Shown here in pieces: positions 25,362 through 33,494 of a stretch of 50,458 nt of DNA. Under the pieces are notes generated by a model, which made no database searches, was not told where the DNA came from, and saw only the letters and a list, made by a program, of their open reading frames with translations. How positions within the stretch are numbered: the stretch's first letter is position 1; the number at the start of each line of letters is the position of its first letter. The stretch is from Spirochaetales bacterium (GTDB lineage Bacteria > Spirochaetota > Spirochaetia > Treponematales > Treponemataceae): assembly GCA_003246335.1 (NCBI GenBank), contig QKAR01000034.1:1-50458 (forward strand), in the 5' to 3' direction. A program made the position numbers and the translations under genes.

Positions 25362-26548
25362 GCGATAAGAAACCGAGGACGAATTCCCTTCGTTCCCTGA
25401 TTAAGGCGAATATGCGCAATTACTCGATGGTAATCATGCTCGCCGTGATAATGATAATTTTCGCCATTTTGACGAACGGCGTAAACCTCAATTCCCGGAA
25501 CATAACGAACATTTTCATGCAGAACTGCCACATTCTGCTGCTCGCGACGACGATGATCCTGCTCATCATCACCACGAACATCGACCTTTCGTGCCCGGCG
25601 ACGTGCGCGTTCATCGGCGCGGTCAGCGCGATGCTCTATAACACCGGAATCGGCATGGTGCCCACCGTGGTCATCAGCATCCTGTTCAGCATGGCGATCT
25701 ACGCCGTCGAGGGGTATCTCGTCGCGTACCTGAAAATGCCGGCGTTCATCGTCACGCTCGGCTTCCTGCTCCTGTTCCGCGGTCTCGTGTATATCATCAC
25801 GAACGTGACCCCGATCGCGCTCGTTGACGATAATTTCAAGAAAATCGCGTCGGGCATGGTCGACATCCCCGCGCTCACCGTTAACCGCGTGCATTATACG
25901 GCTCTCGCCGTCGGCGCCGTTCTGTTCGCGATTTTCGTCGTCGTCGACATTCTCTCGCGGAGGAAGAAAATCAGCTATGGCTTCGAGGTGATTCCCCCGT
26001 TCGCCTTCGCCGGCAAGCTCGTCGTCGTCGGCGCGCTCATCGGCGCGATTAGCTGGAAGTTCGCGACTTATCGGGGTATCCCGATCGCGGTCGTCGTCCT
26101 CGGGTGCACGGTCGCCGTGTTCACCTTCATCACGCGGAACACCGTCATGGGGCGCTACATTTACGCGGTCGGCGGAAACGCCCGCTCGGCTAAGCTCTCC
26201 GGCATTAACTCCGAGCTCGTCGTCTTCATCGTGTTCCTGATGATGGGCGCGGTCGCGGGGCTCGCGGGCGTCATGTTCACCGGCTACATGAACTCGGCGC
26301 TTCCCCAGGCCGGCAACATGTTCGACATGGACTCGATCGCGGCTTGCTATATCGGCGGCGCCTCCGCCACCGGGGGAATCGGCTCGGTCGTCGGCGCGAT
26401 CATCGGCGGACTCGTCATGGCCGGCATCAACAACGGTATGTCGCTGATGAATATCGCCGCGCAGTGGCAATACGTGGTGAAGGCCTGCATCCTCCTACTC
26501 GCCGTGTTCTACGATATTTACACCCGGCGCAAATCGGGATTGGGTTGA
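25358..26548 (+). CDS. gguB: Monosaccharide ABC importer permease, GguB/XylH type
   Basis: A 396-residue inner-membrane permease of the CUT2 (BPD_transp_2) family with about ten to eleven helices. The length is greater than RbsC-type permeases and fits GguB/XylH; the conserved late stretch AACYIGGASATGGIGSVVGAIIGG is present. It is a homodimer in this family and works with the two-domain ATPase and the ChvE-like lipoprotein. AAGGAG precedes the ATG, which overlaps the ATPase stop. Two strong terminators follow. Confidence 0.93.
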   Translation: MSDKKPRTNSLRSLIKANMRNYSMVIMLAVIMIIFAILTNGVNLNSRNITNIFMQNCHILLLATTMILLIITTNIDLSCPATCAFIGAVSAMLYNTGIGMVPTVVISILFSMAIYAVEGYLVAYLKMPAFIVTLGFLLLFRGLVYIITNVTPIALVDDNFKKIASGMVDIPALTVNRVHYTALAVGAVLFAIFVVVDILSRRKKISYGFEVIPPFAFAGKLVVVGALIGAISWKFATYRGIPIAVVVLGCTVAVFTFITRNTVMGRYIYAVGGNARSAKLSGINSELVVFIVFLMMGAVAGLAGVMFTGYMNSALPQAGNMFDMDSIAACYIGGASATGGIGSVVGAIIGGLVMAGINNGMSLMNIAAQWQYVVKACILLLAVFYDIYTRRKSGLG

Positions 26549-26555
26549 TTTTAAG

Positions 26556-26587
26556 AAAACCGCGCGTTCCTTCCGCGCGGTTTTTTT
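26556..26587 (+). terminator. Intrinsic terminator of the importer operon
   Basis: AAAACCGCGCG (26556-26566) pairs with CGCGCGGTTTT (26574-26584) over a 7-base loop, running into a T tract. A second perfect hairpin without a T tract (26588-26609, CGCGCGAA and complement) follows at once. Confidence 0.85.
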
Positions 26588-26616
26588 CGCGCGAAGGCTC
26601 TTTCGCGCGTCGCCCT

Positions 26617-26683
26617 CCGGCATTCGTCCCCTAACGGACCCGCGCTTTTTTTGCGCGGAGGGGAACGGATGCCGGTTTTTTTT
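26617..26683 (+). terminator. Large hairpin terminator before the trp promoter
   Basis: CCGGCATTCGTCCCC (26617-26631) pairs, with small bulges, with GGGGAACGGATGCCGG (26660-26675); an inner stem CCGCGC/GCGCGG (26640-26658) closes on seven T. Eight T follow at 26676-26683. It ends 2 bases before the first trp operator and insulates the trp operon from upstream reading. Confidence 0.8.
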
Positions 26684-26684
26684 C

Positions 26685-26702
26685 GTTTCTATTGACAGAA
26701 AC
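26685..26702 (+). promoter_or_regulatory. Candidate trp operator 1
   Basis: Palindrome GTTTCT-ATTGAC-AGAAAC whose spacer and right arm contain the -35 box TTGACA. A bound protein would block RNA polymerase. Confidence 0.6.
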
Positions 26703-26720
26703 AAATCCTCCTGGTATGGT
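26692..26720 (+). promoter_or_regulatory. Strong trp operon promoter
   Basis: Perfect -35 TTGACA at 26692-26697, 17-bp spacer, -10 TATGGT at 26715-26720. Predicted transcription start near 26727, inside operator 2. The leader to trpE is only about 43 nt, too short for a leader peptide and attenuator of the E. coli type. Confidence 0.85.
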
Positions 26721-26726
26721 GAAAGT

Positions 26727-26744
26727 GTTACTATTTATAGAAAC
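26727..26744 (+). promoter_or_regulatory. Candidate trp operator 2
   Basis: GTTACT-ATTTAT-AGAAAC, identical to operator 1 at 15 of 18 positions and centred exactly 42 bp (four helical turns) downstream of it. It covers the expected transcription start. Confidence 0.6.
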
Positions 26745-26769
26745 GACCCATCCTAGAGGAGTAGCTTCG

Positions 26770-28218
26770 ATGAACGGAACCCAAAGCAAACGTGCGGACG
26801 CGGTGAGCGCCACCATCCCCGGCGATCGCTACAATCCCTTCGCACTCGCGAAAAAGCTCGGCGCGCTCGCCATGCTCGAGTCCGCGTCGTTTACGAGAGG
26901 TCGCGAGCGGTATTCGATTCTTTTGGCCCGCGAGGCCTTTCGCGTGCGGGAAGACGGCGCGGGCGTGAGTTTTAGGATTGACGGGCGCGACGAGCGTTTC
27001 AAGGGCGGGGATATCCTCGACGCGCTTTCCGCAGTCGCCGCGCAAAACGAGCCGCGCCGCGACGGCATTCCGGTGCCGGGCGCCGGGATCGGCTATCTTG
27101 GGTATGAGTTCTGCGCCCGTTGCGATACCATTCATCTGTCGCCCCAGGCCGACGCGCTCGGTATCCCCGAGTCCGAGTTCATCGTCGGGCACGTCTATCT
27201 CGTTTTCGATCACTTCACCGACACGATCCACATTTTCGGCCTGAATTACGAACAGCATCAAATCGACCTCGCCGCGGCCGTCGCCGAAATCCGCGCGCGA
27301 CTCGAAGATCTCGATTTCTCGTATTTGGCGGCTCCCCCGAGCACGGCGGAAAGTCGCGTCGTCGAGGAAGAATCGACGAGCAAGGAAGCGTACGTCGCGG
27401 GCGTCGAAGCCATCAAGGATCACATCGTGCGCGGCAATCTCCTGCAGTGCGTCATGTCGCGCCGGCTGACGCTCGAGTCCGAGGAATCCGCGCTTGAGGC
27501 GTACCGGCGGCTTCGGTCGAAAAGCCCGTCTCCCTATCTCTTCTATCTCGATTTCGGCACGCATCAGCTCGTCGGCGCCTCTCCCGAGAGCCTCGTGCGC
27601 GTGCGCGACTCGGTCGCCTCGATACGTCCGATCGCGGGAACTCGCCGGCGCGGCAAAAACGCCGCCGAGGACGAGGTGCTGAGCGCCGAACTGCTCGCCG
27701 ACCCCAAGGAGCGCGCGGAGCATCTCATGCTCGTCGACCTCGCGCGAAACGACCTCGGCAGGGTGTGCGCGCCGGGCTCGGTGCGCCTCACCCGCAATAT
27801 GGAAGTTGAGTATTTCAGCCATGTCATGCATATCGTCTCCGACGTCGTCGGGAAAATGGGCTCTGGAGAGGATTCTTCTCGGCCGCCCGCGCGCGGCGTC
27901 GACGCGCTTCGCGCCGCGTTTCCGGCCGGTACGGTTTCCGGCGCGCCGAAAATCCGCGCGATCGAGATATTGTCGGGCCTCGAGCCGGAAAAGCGCTCCT
28001 TTTACGCCGGCGCGGTCGGCTATATCGACCCTGACGGCGACCTCGATTTCTGCATCGCGATCCGTTGCGCGCTCAAAAAAGGAAACCGATGGACGCTCCA
28101 GGCGGGCGCCGGCATCGTGCACGCCTCGGTTCCCGAGCGCGAATGGGAAGAAACGAACGAAAAACTGCGGGCCATGCGCCTCGTGCTCGAGGGCGAGCGA
28201 AAAGGAGCGGAAAAATGA
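26770..28218 (+). CDS. trpE: Anthranilate synthase component I
   Basis: A 482-residue chorismate-binding enzyme making anthranilate from chorismate and ammonia or glutamine-derived ammonia. The C-terminal half has the family landmarks CVMSRRL, PSPYLFYLDFG, SPESLVRV, PIAGTRRRG, EHLMLVDLARNDLGRVC, TVSGAPKIRA and the GAGIV ending. MLESAS at 35-40 corresponds to the LLES tryptophan-binding element, so feedback inhibition by tryptophan is likely. Start ATG at 26770 has GAGGAG 8 bases upstream; an in-frame extension upstream would begin inside the promoter. First gene of the trp operon. Confidence 0.96.
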   Translation: MNGTQSKRADAVSATIPGDRYNPFALAKKLGALAMLESASFTRGRERYSILLAREAFRVREDGAGVSFRIDGRDERFKGGDILDALSAVAAQNEPRRDGIPVPGAGIGYLGYEFCARCDTIHLSPQADALGIPESEFIVGHVYLVFDHFTDTIHIFGLNYEQHQIDLAAAVAEIRARLEDLDFSYLAAPPSTAESRVVEEESTSKEAYVAGVEAIKDHIVRGNLLQCVMSRRLTLESEESALEAYRRLRSKSPSPYLFYLDFGTHQLVGASPESLVRVRDSVASIRPIAGTRRRGKNAAEDEVLSAELLADPKERAEHLMLVDLARNDLGRVCAPGSVRLTRNMEVEYFSHVMHIVSDVVGKMGSGEDSSRPPARGVDALRAAFPAGTVSGAPKIRAIEILSGLEPEKRSFYAGAVGYIDPDGDLDFCIAIRCALKKGNRWTLQAGAGIVHASVPEREWEETNEKLRAMRLVLEGERKGAEK

Positions 28219-29807
28219 TCGTGCTCATCGATAACTACGATTCGTTCACGTATAACGTCTATCAAAGCCTCGCTCGCCTTTCGGACGAGCCGGTCACCGT
28301 CGTGCGGAACGACGCGGTCACGATCGAGGAGATCGAGGCGATGAAGCCTTCCCGCATCGTCGTTTCCCCCGGCCCCGGCAGGCCCGAGGAAGCGGGCGTC
28401 AGTGTCGAGGCGATTCGCCGTTTCGCCGGCGTCGTCCCGATTCTCGGCGTGTGCCTCGGCCACCAGGCGATCGGCTACGCCTTCGGCGGAACAATCGTCG
28501 GCGCGAAATTCATTAAGCACGGCATCGCCGAGGAAATGACCCTCGACGGCCGCGGGCTTTTCCGCACGATTGGAACGAAGGGAACCTTCACGCGCTATCA
28601 CAGCCTCGTCATCGAGGAATCGAGCATGCCCGACTGCCTTGAGGTGACCGCGCGCGCGGCCGACGGCGACGTGATGGGCGTTCGGCACAAGACGCTCCCG
28701 ATCGAGGGCATTCAGTTTCACCCCGAGTCCATCGCGTCGGCGCAAGGGGACGCGGCGCTTCGGTCCTTCCTCAATTATCGCCGCGACGGTTTCCCGGTCG
28801 GCAAAGTCCTCGCGTCGCTCGTCGCGGGCAAGGACATGGACCGCGCGACCGCCGAGCTCTTCATGGAAGACTTGACCGAAGGGTCCCTCGACGAGCGGCA
28901 GATGGCGGCGATCCTTACCGCCCTCGCGGCGAAGGGCCCCTCGGCCGCCGAGATCGCCGGCTGCGCGTCGGTGCTGTGCCGCAAGAAAAAAAACGTGCCG
29001 CTGTCGGGAAACCTTACCGACGTCGTCGGGACCGGCGGCGACGGCATCGGGAGCTTCAACATCAGCTCGATGGCCGCCCTCGTCGCTGCGGCGTGCGGCG
29101 TCGCCATCGCCAAGCACGGAAACCGCGCCGTCTCGAGCAAGTCGGGCTCGGCTGACTTTTACGAGGCGCTCGGCGTCAAGATCGACGTGAGCCCCGCGAA
29201 GGCGGCCGAAATCGTCCAAAAGACCGGCTTCGGCTTTCTGTTCGCGCCGGTGTATCACGGGGCGATGCGGCACGCCGCGCCGGTTCGCAAGGCGCTTGGC
29301 ATTAAGACGATCATGAATCTCGTCGGCCCGCTGTCGAATCCCGCCGGGGCCGAATTCCAGATGCTCGGCGTCTACGAAAAATCCCTGATGCTGCCGGTCG
29401 CCGAGGCGTCGAAAATGCTCGGCTCCAAACGAGTGATGGTGGTGTGCAGCAGGGACGGGATGGACGAGATTTCACCGTGCGCGCCGACCGACGCGATCGA
29501 GATTCGCGAGGACGGCAAGGTTCGCGAGTTTTCCATCGATCCCGCCGACTTTGGCATTTCCGGCCGTTCCATCGACGAGCTGCTCGGCGGCGACGCTCGC
29601 TCGAACGTCGCGCTCGCGCAGGCCGTTCTGGACGGCTCGGGTCGGCCGGGCATTACGGCGGCGGTCGCGCTCAACGCGGCCGCGACGATGTACGTTTCCG
29701 GCAATGCCGAAAATCTCGCGGACGGGTACGCGCGCGCGGTCGCTTCCCTTTCCGACGGGTCCGTCGCGAGGAAAATCGAAGAGGTGAGGGAGGCGAGCCG
29801 TGCCTGA
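28215..29807 (+). CDS. trpGD: Anthranilate synthase glutamine amidotransferase fused to anthranilate phosphoribosyltransferase
   Basis: A 530-residue fusion. Residues 1 to about 190 are the TrpG amidotransferase with the triad Cys80 (GVCLGHQ), His169 and Glu171 (FHPES). From about residue 195 the TrpD domain carries the phosphoribosyl-binding loop GTGGDG at 272-277 and the KHGNRAVSS motif. It supplies ammonia to TrpE and then attaches phosphoribosyl to anthranilate. The same fusion order occurs in enterobacteria. The ATG overlaps the trpE stop (ATGA), favouring equimolar TrpE and TrpG. Confidence 0.96.
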   Translation: MIVLIDNYDSFTYNVYQSLARLSDEPVTVVRNDAVTIEEIEAMKPSRIVVSPGPGRPEEAGVSVEAIRRFAGVVPILGVCLGHQAIGYAFGGTIVGAKFIKHGIAEEMTLDGRGLFRTIGTKGTFTRYHSLVIEESSMPDCLEVTARAADGDVMGVRHKTLPIEGIQFHPESIASAQGDAALRSFLNYRRDGFPVGKVLASLVAGKDMDRATAELFMEDLTEGSLDERQMAAILTALAAKGPSAAEIAGCASVLCRKKKNVPLSGNLTDVVGTGGDGIGSFNISSMAALVAAACGVAIAKHGNRAVSSKSGSADFYEALGVKIDVSPAKAAEIVQKTGFGFLFAPVYHGAMRHAAPVRKALGIKTIMNLVGPLSNPAGAEFQMLGVYEKSLMLPVAEASKMLGSKRVMVVCSRDGMDEISPCAPTDAIEIREDGKVREFSIDPADFGISGRSIDELLGGDARSNVALAQAVLDGSGRPGITAAVALNAAATMYVSGNAENLADGYARAVASLSDGSVARKIEEVREASRA

Positions 29808-31353
29808 CGTGCTAGAGCGCATCGTCGAAGCGCGCCGCCGCGACTTCGAGCGGTTGGGGCCGGCGTTCGGCTCGAACGTGCCCGTTCGCCGCCGACGCCC
29901 CATCGTGCCGTTTATCGCGGAGCCCGGCGCCATTCTCGAAATTAAACGGGCTTCGCCCTCCAAGGGAGACATCGCGCCGAACCTTAATCCGGCGGATCTC
30001 GCCGCCCAATATGCCGCCGCCGGGGCGAAAAACGTTTCCGTCCTGACGGAGCGGAATTTCTTTAAGGGCTCCCTCGACGATCTCGTCGCCGCGAGCGACG
30101 CCTGCCCCGAACTCTCGTTTTTGCGAAAGGACTTTCTCCTGTTCGACGACGATATCGAAATCGCCTATCGCTGTGGGGCCGACGCGGTTTTGCTCATCGC
30201 GCGGATTCTCGACGAGGCAACCTTGCTGCGGCTGGCGTCTTCCGCGCGCTCGTTCGGCATGACGCCGTTTATCGAGGTTCGCGACGAGGCCGACGTGTCG
30301 AAGTTTTCGGCCGCCTCGAAGGCAGGTCTCGTTTTTGCCGGGGTCAACGCGCGCGACCTCGCGACGTTCCGCGTCGATCCGCTCGTTCCGGCCGCGCTGC
30401 GGTCCGCCTTACCGGGCGCTTCTTCGACTCCATCGTCGCGCGCGTCCGGGCGCCCGATTCCGCAATGCCGGGTCGTGTTCGAGTCCGGGGCCTCGACGCC
30501 GGGCGCTTGCCGTTTCGCGCGGAAGCTCGGTTTCGACGGCATCCTGATCGGCGAGGCCGCCGCGCGCGATCCCTCGGGAGCGGCGCGTCTCGTGAGCGCG
30601 TTCGCGGAAAGCAAGCCCGATTGGTCAGGCCAGTTTTGGCGCGCGATCGGGAAAAAAACGGCGGCGCGAGTCAACCAAAAAAAACCGCTCGTCAAAATCT
30701 GCGGCCTTACCGACGTTGGCGACGCGCTGTTCGCCGCCGAGCTTGGGGCGGACTTTCTCGGTTTCGTTTTCGCGTCAAGTCCCCGCGCAGCCTCATCGGC
30801 TTGCGTTCGCGCCGTCGCCGACGCCTTGCGCGCCCGCTCGGGCGACGTTTCATTGGCCGATCGGCGACCCCTGCTCGTCGGCGTCATCACCGATCCGGAG
30901 AGCCCTGCGGGGAAAGAGGCGCTTGCGCTCGCGCTCGCCGGAACGCTCGACGCCATTCAGTATCACGGCGTGGGCGAGCGGGGGATAGAACCGCTCGACG
31001 CGCTTTCCGGCCCGTCAGGCGTCGGACGCTACGGCGCGCTCAGGCTCGGGACCCGGGACGATCTCGATTCGCTCGCGAACATAGTTAAGGACGGCGAGCC
31101 GCGCGTACTCATCGACGCGCGGGTTGAGGGCCTCGCGGGGGGGACGGGAAAAGCGATTCCCGCAGAGCTCGTTCGAGCGGCGTCTGGCTTGGCGCCGCTG
31201 TGGCTTTCCGGCGGCCTTGGCCCGCGGAATATTCGCGTCGCGCTCGAAGCGTACGAGCCCGAACTCGTCGACGCATCGAGCGGTCTTGAGTCGTCGCCGG
31301 GAATGAAAGACCGCGCGGCGCTGGAAGCATTTTTTAAGGAGATTAACGCATGA
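29800..31353 (+). CDS. trpCF: Indole-3-glycerol phosphate synthase fused to phosphoribosylanthranilate isomerase
   Basis: A 517-residue bifunctional enzyme for two successive steps. The IGPS barrel (about 1-265) has LEIKRASPSKG, FLRKDFLL, FIEVRDE, GVNARDL and FESGAS, keeping the expected catalytic Lys and Glu residues. A Ser/Pro/Gly-rich stretch of about 20 residues is inserted between the GVNARDL helix and the FESG strand, and the usual GESLM phosphate loop reads GEAAAR. The PRAI barrel begins near 296 with KICG (Cys301) and has LIDARVEG for the catalytic Asp. GTG start overlaps the trpGD stop by 8 bases. Confidence 0.94.
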   Translation: MPDVLERIVEARRRDFERLGPAFGSNVPVRRRRPIVPFIAEPGAILEIKRASPSKGDIAPNLNPADLAAQYAAAGAKNVSVLTERNFFKGSLDDLVAASDACPELSFLRKDFLLFDDDIEIAYRCGADAVLLIARILDEATLLRLASSARSFGMTPFIEVRDEADVSKFSAASKAGLVFAGVNARDLATFRVDPLVPAALRSALPGASSTPSSRASGRPIPQCRVVFESGASTPGACRFARKLGFDGILIGEAAARDPSGAARLVSAFAESKPDWSGQFWRAIGKKTAARVNQKKPLVKICGLTDVGDALFAAELGADFLGFVFASSPRAASSACVRAVADALRARSGDVSLADRRPLLVGVITDPESPAGKEALALALAGTLDAIQYHGVGERGIEPLDALSGPSGVGRYGALRLGTRDDLDSLANIVKDGEPRVLIDARVEGLAGGTGKAIPAELVRAASGLAPLWLSGGLGPRNIRVALEAYEPELVDASSGLESSPGMKDRAALEAFFKEINA

Positions 31354-32609
31354 GCGATCACGGGTATTTTGACCGATTCGGCGGGAAGTACGTCGCCGAG
31401 GTTTTGCGGCGACCCCTCGACGAGCTCGAGGCCGCGTTCGCCGAGGCGATGGCCGACGCCAAGTTTTTGGCCGAGCTCGCGGCCGTGCGCGACGATTTTA
31501 TCGGTCGCCCGACGCCGCTTTTGTTCGCGGAAAACGCGACGCGGGAAATCGGCGGGGCGAAAATTTACGTGAAGATGGAAGGTCTCGCGCATACCGGCGC
31601 CCATAAAATCAACAACGCGATCGGGCAAGTCCTCCTCGCGAAGCGCATGGGAAAGACGCGAATCGTCGCGGAGACGGGGGCCGGCCAGCACGGGCTCGCG
31701 ACCGCATCGGCCTGCGCCCGGCTCGGCCTTGAGTGCGTCGTGTACATGGGCGAGGTCGACGTCCGCCGCCAGCAGCCGAACGTGGCCGCGATGGAGCTCT
31801 ACGGCGCGACCGTCGTCCCGGTGACCGCCGGCTCGCGCACGCTCAAGGACGCGATAAACGAGGCGTACCGCGATTGGTCGGCGAGTTTTCCGACGACCCA
31901 TTACGTCATCGGTTCCGCCCTCGGGCCCGCGCCGTATCCGGACATCGTGCGGGAATTCCAGTCGGTGATCGGGCGAGAGACGCGCGATCAGGCGGCTTCC
32001 CGCGGCATCGAGATCGAGGCTTTGTGCGCCTGCGTCGGCGGCGGCTCGAACGCGATCGGGTTTTTCTCCCCGTTTATCGATCGGTCCCATCCTCGCCTTA
32101 TCGCGGCGGAGGCCGGCGGCATCGGTCCCGGAGTCGGCGAGAATTCCGTCCGGATGGGCGGGGCGGCCTCGAGCGACGGCATCGTCCATGGCTATAAAAG
32201 CCGTTTCCTCGTCGACGCGGACGGCCAACTTGCGGAAACCCGCTCGATTTCCGCCGGTCTCGACTATCCCGGCATCGGACCCCAGCTCGCCGCCCTCGGC
32301 GAGAACGGCAGGATCGAGTTTTGCGCCGTCGGCGACGCCGAGGCGCTCGACGCGGTGCGGTTTTTCGCGCGGACCGAAGGCGTCCTTTTCGCGCTTGAGA
32401 GCGCGCACGGCGGAGCGGCGGCCATGCGCCTCGCGCGGGAATTGCCGCGCGATACATCCGTTATCGTGAATATGTCCGGCCGCGGCGATAAGGATATTTT
32501 CATCACGTCCCCGATATTTCGCCCATCCGAATGGAGGGAATTCCTTCGGGATGAACTCGCCCGCCTGGAGTCGGGCGTCGAAATTCACGCCTTTGGAGGC
32601 GAAAAATGA
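31350..32609 (+). CDS. trpB: Tryptophan synthase beta chain
   Basis: A 419-residue PLP enzyme of the TrpB1 type that joins indole and serine. Lys86 in GAHKINN is the PLP-binding residue, ETGAGQHG is the carboxylate loop, and GGGSNAIGFF binds the cofactor phosphate. It works with TrpA as an alpha2-beta2 complex, indole passing through an internal tunnel. Its ATG overlaps the trpCF stop and its stop overlaps the trpA start. Confidence 0.97.
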   Translation: MSDHGYFDRFGGKYVAEVLRRPLDELEAAFAEAMADAKFLAELAAVRDDFIGRPTPLLFAENATREIGGAKIYVKMEGLAHTGAHKINNAIGQVLLAKRMGKTRIVAETGAGQHGLATASACARLGLECVVYMGEVDVRRQQPNVAAMELYGATVVPVTAGSRTLKDAINEAYRDWSASFPTTHYVIGSALGPAPYPDIVREFQSVIGRETRDQAASRGIEIEALCACVGGGSNAIGFFSPFIDRSHPRLIAAEAGGIGPGVGENSVRMGGAASSDGIVHGYKSRFLVDADGQLAETRSISAGLDYPGIGPQLAALGENGRIEFCAVGDAEALDAVRFFARTEGVLFALESAHGGAAAMRLARELPRDTSVIVNMSGRGDKDIFITSPIFRPSEWREFLRDELARLESGVEIHAFGGEK

Positions 32610-33361
32610 AAATAACGGTAATGGCCCATCTCGTGGCCGGCTACACCACGCGCGAAATAGCCCTCGCGGCGGCGCGCGGCCTCGCCGCTGGCGGCGTTTC
32701 GTACTTCGAGGTTCAGTTTCCGTTCAGCGACCCGAGCGCCGACGGAAAGGCGATCCAAACGGCCTGCTCGACCGTTCTCTCGGGCGGCCACGCGCTCGCG
32801 GATTGTTTCGCTTTCGCGCGGGCGCTTCGCTCGGAATTTCCCTCCATCCCCGTTTTCGCGATGACCTACGCGAATCTCGCGTATCGCGGCGGCGTCGAGC
32901 GTTTCGTCGCGCGAGCGGCCGACTCGGGAATCTCCGGTCTCATCGTTCCCGATCTCCCGTTCGACCGGGATGAGGGCCTTGACGCCGCGTGTCGCGCGCG
33001 CGGTCTCGTCTCCGTTCCCGTCGCGGCGCCGTCGATGGCGAGCGAACGCCTCTCGGTGCTTGCCCATCTCGGGCGCCCGTACGTATACGCGGCCCTTCGC
33101 GCGGGAATAACCGGCAGCCAAACGGTCATCGACGAGTCGACTAAGGATTTCCTCCGCGCCGCGGGGGCCGGCGGGGCGAAAATTCTCGGGGGCTTCGGAA
33201 TTCGAAACGGCGAACAGTCGGCAACGCTCGCGCCGCTCGTGCACGCCGTGGTCGCGGGTTCGGTGTTCGTCGATCTCATTCGGGAAAATGCCCCGCGCGG
33301 CGCGGACGCGGTACGGTCCGCCGTCGAGGCGAAAGCCGCTGAACTGTGCCGGGGACGGTGA
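32606..33361 (+). CDS. trpA: Tryptophan synthase alpha chain
   Basis: A 251-residue TIM-barrel enzyme cleaving indole-3-glycerol phosphate to indole. Catalytic residues Glu35 and Asp46 (FEVQFPFSDPSADG) have the same 11-residue spacing as Glu49 and Asp60 of the E. coli enzyme. The chain begins at the first barrel strand, so the N-terminal helix (about 14 residues in E. coli) is missing. No upstream in-frame start can supply it without entering trpB. GGAGG precedes the ATG. Last gene of the trp operon. Confidence 0.94.
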   Translation: MKITVMAHLVAGYTTREIALAAARGLAAGGVSYFEVQFPFSDPSADGKAIQTACSTVLSGGHALADCFAFARALRSEFPSIPVFAMTYANLAYRGGVERFVARAADSGISGLIVPDLPFDRDEGLDAACRARGLVSVPVAAPSMASERLSVLAHLGRPYVYAALRAGITGSQTVIDESTKDFLRAAGAGGAKILGGFGIRNGEQSATLAPLVHAVVAGSVFVDLIRENAPRGADAVRSAVEAKAAELCRGR

Positions 33362-33365
33362 GGGT

Positions 33366-33391
33366 TCGCCGTCGCGGCGCACGGACGGCGA
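33366..33391 (+). other. Hairpin after the trp operon, no T tract
   Basis: TCGCCGTC (33366-33373) pairs with GACGGCGA (33384-33391). There is no T run after it, so it is not a standard intrinsic terminator; it may stabilise the mRNA 3' end or assist Rho-dependent termination. Confidence 0.5.
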
Positions 33392-33417
33392 CGATCCTTC
33401 GCGACCGTTTCCGTCCG

Positions 33418-33447
33418 TTGAATAGGATCGGGGAGATGATCTATACT
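33418..33447 (+). promoter_or_regulatory. Promoter of the SemiSWEET gene
   Basis: TTGAAT at 33418-33423, an 18-bp spacer, TATACT at 33442-33447. Predicted start near 33454, leader about 40 nt. Confidence 0.65.
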
Positions 33448-33494
33448 ACCGGCGATTCCGCGCCTTGCCGGATCAAAGGATTGTACCCCCCGCC

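Noticed and set aside
24078-26470. Two long open frames (over 400 codons each) on the minus strand opposite the importer ATPase and permease
   Set aside because: They are antisense to clear ABC transporter genes, are full of His/Asp/Arg/Gly low-complexity sequence, and follow from the codon bias of GC-rich genes. No ribosome sites or known domains.
26721-26769. Leader peptide and attenuator for the trp operon
   Set aside because: The leader is about 43 nt, with no Trp-codon-rich small frame and no alternate hairpins after the promoter.
28065-28214. N-terminal extension of TrpGD
   Set aside because: It lies inside trpE in another frame; the ATG at 28215 overlaps the trpE stop and gives the standard TrpG start.
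31029-32588. 519-codon minus-strand open frame opposite trpCF and trpB
   Set aside because: Antisense shadow of trpB; no domain, no start signal.
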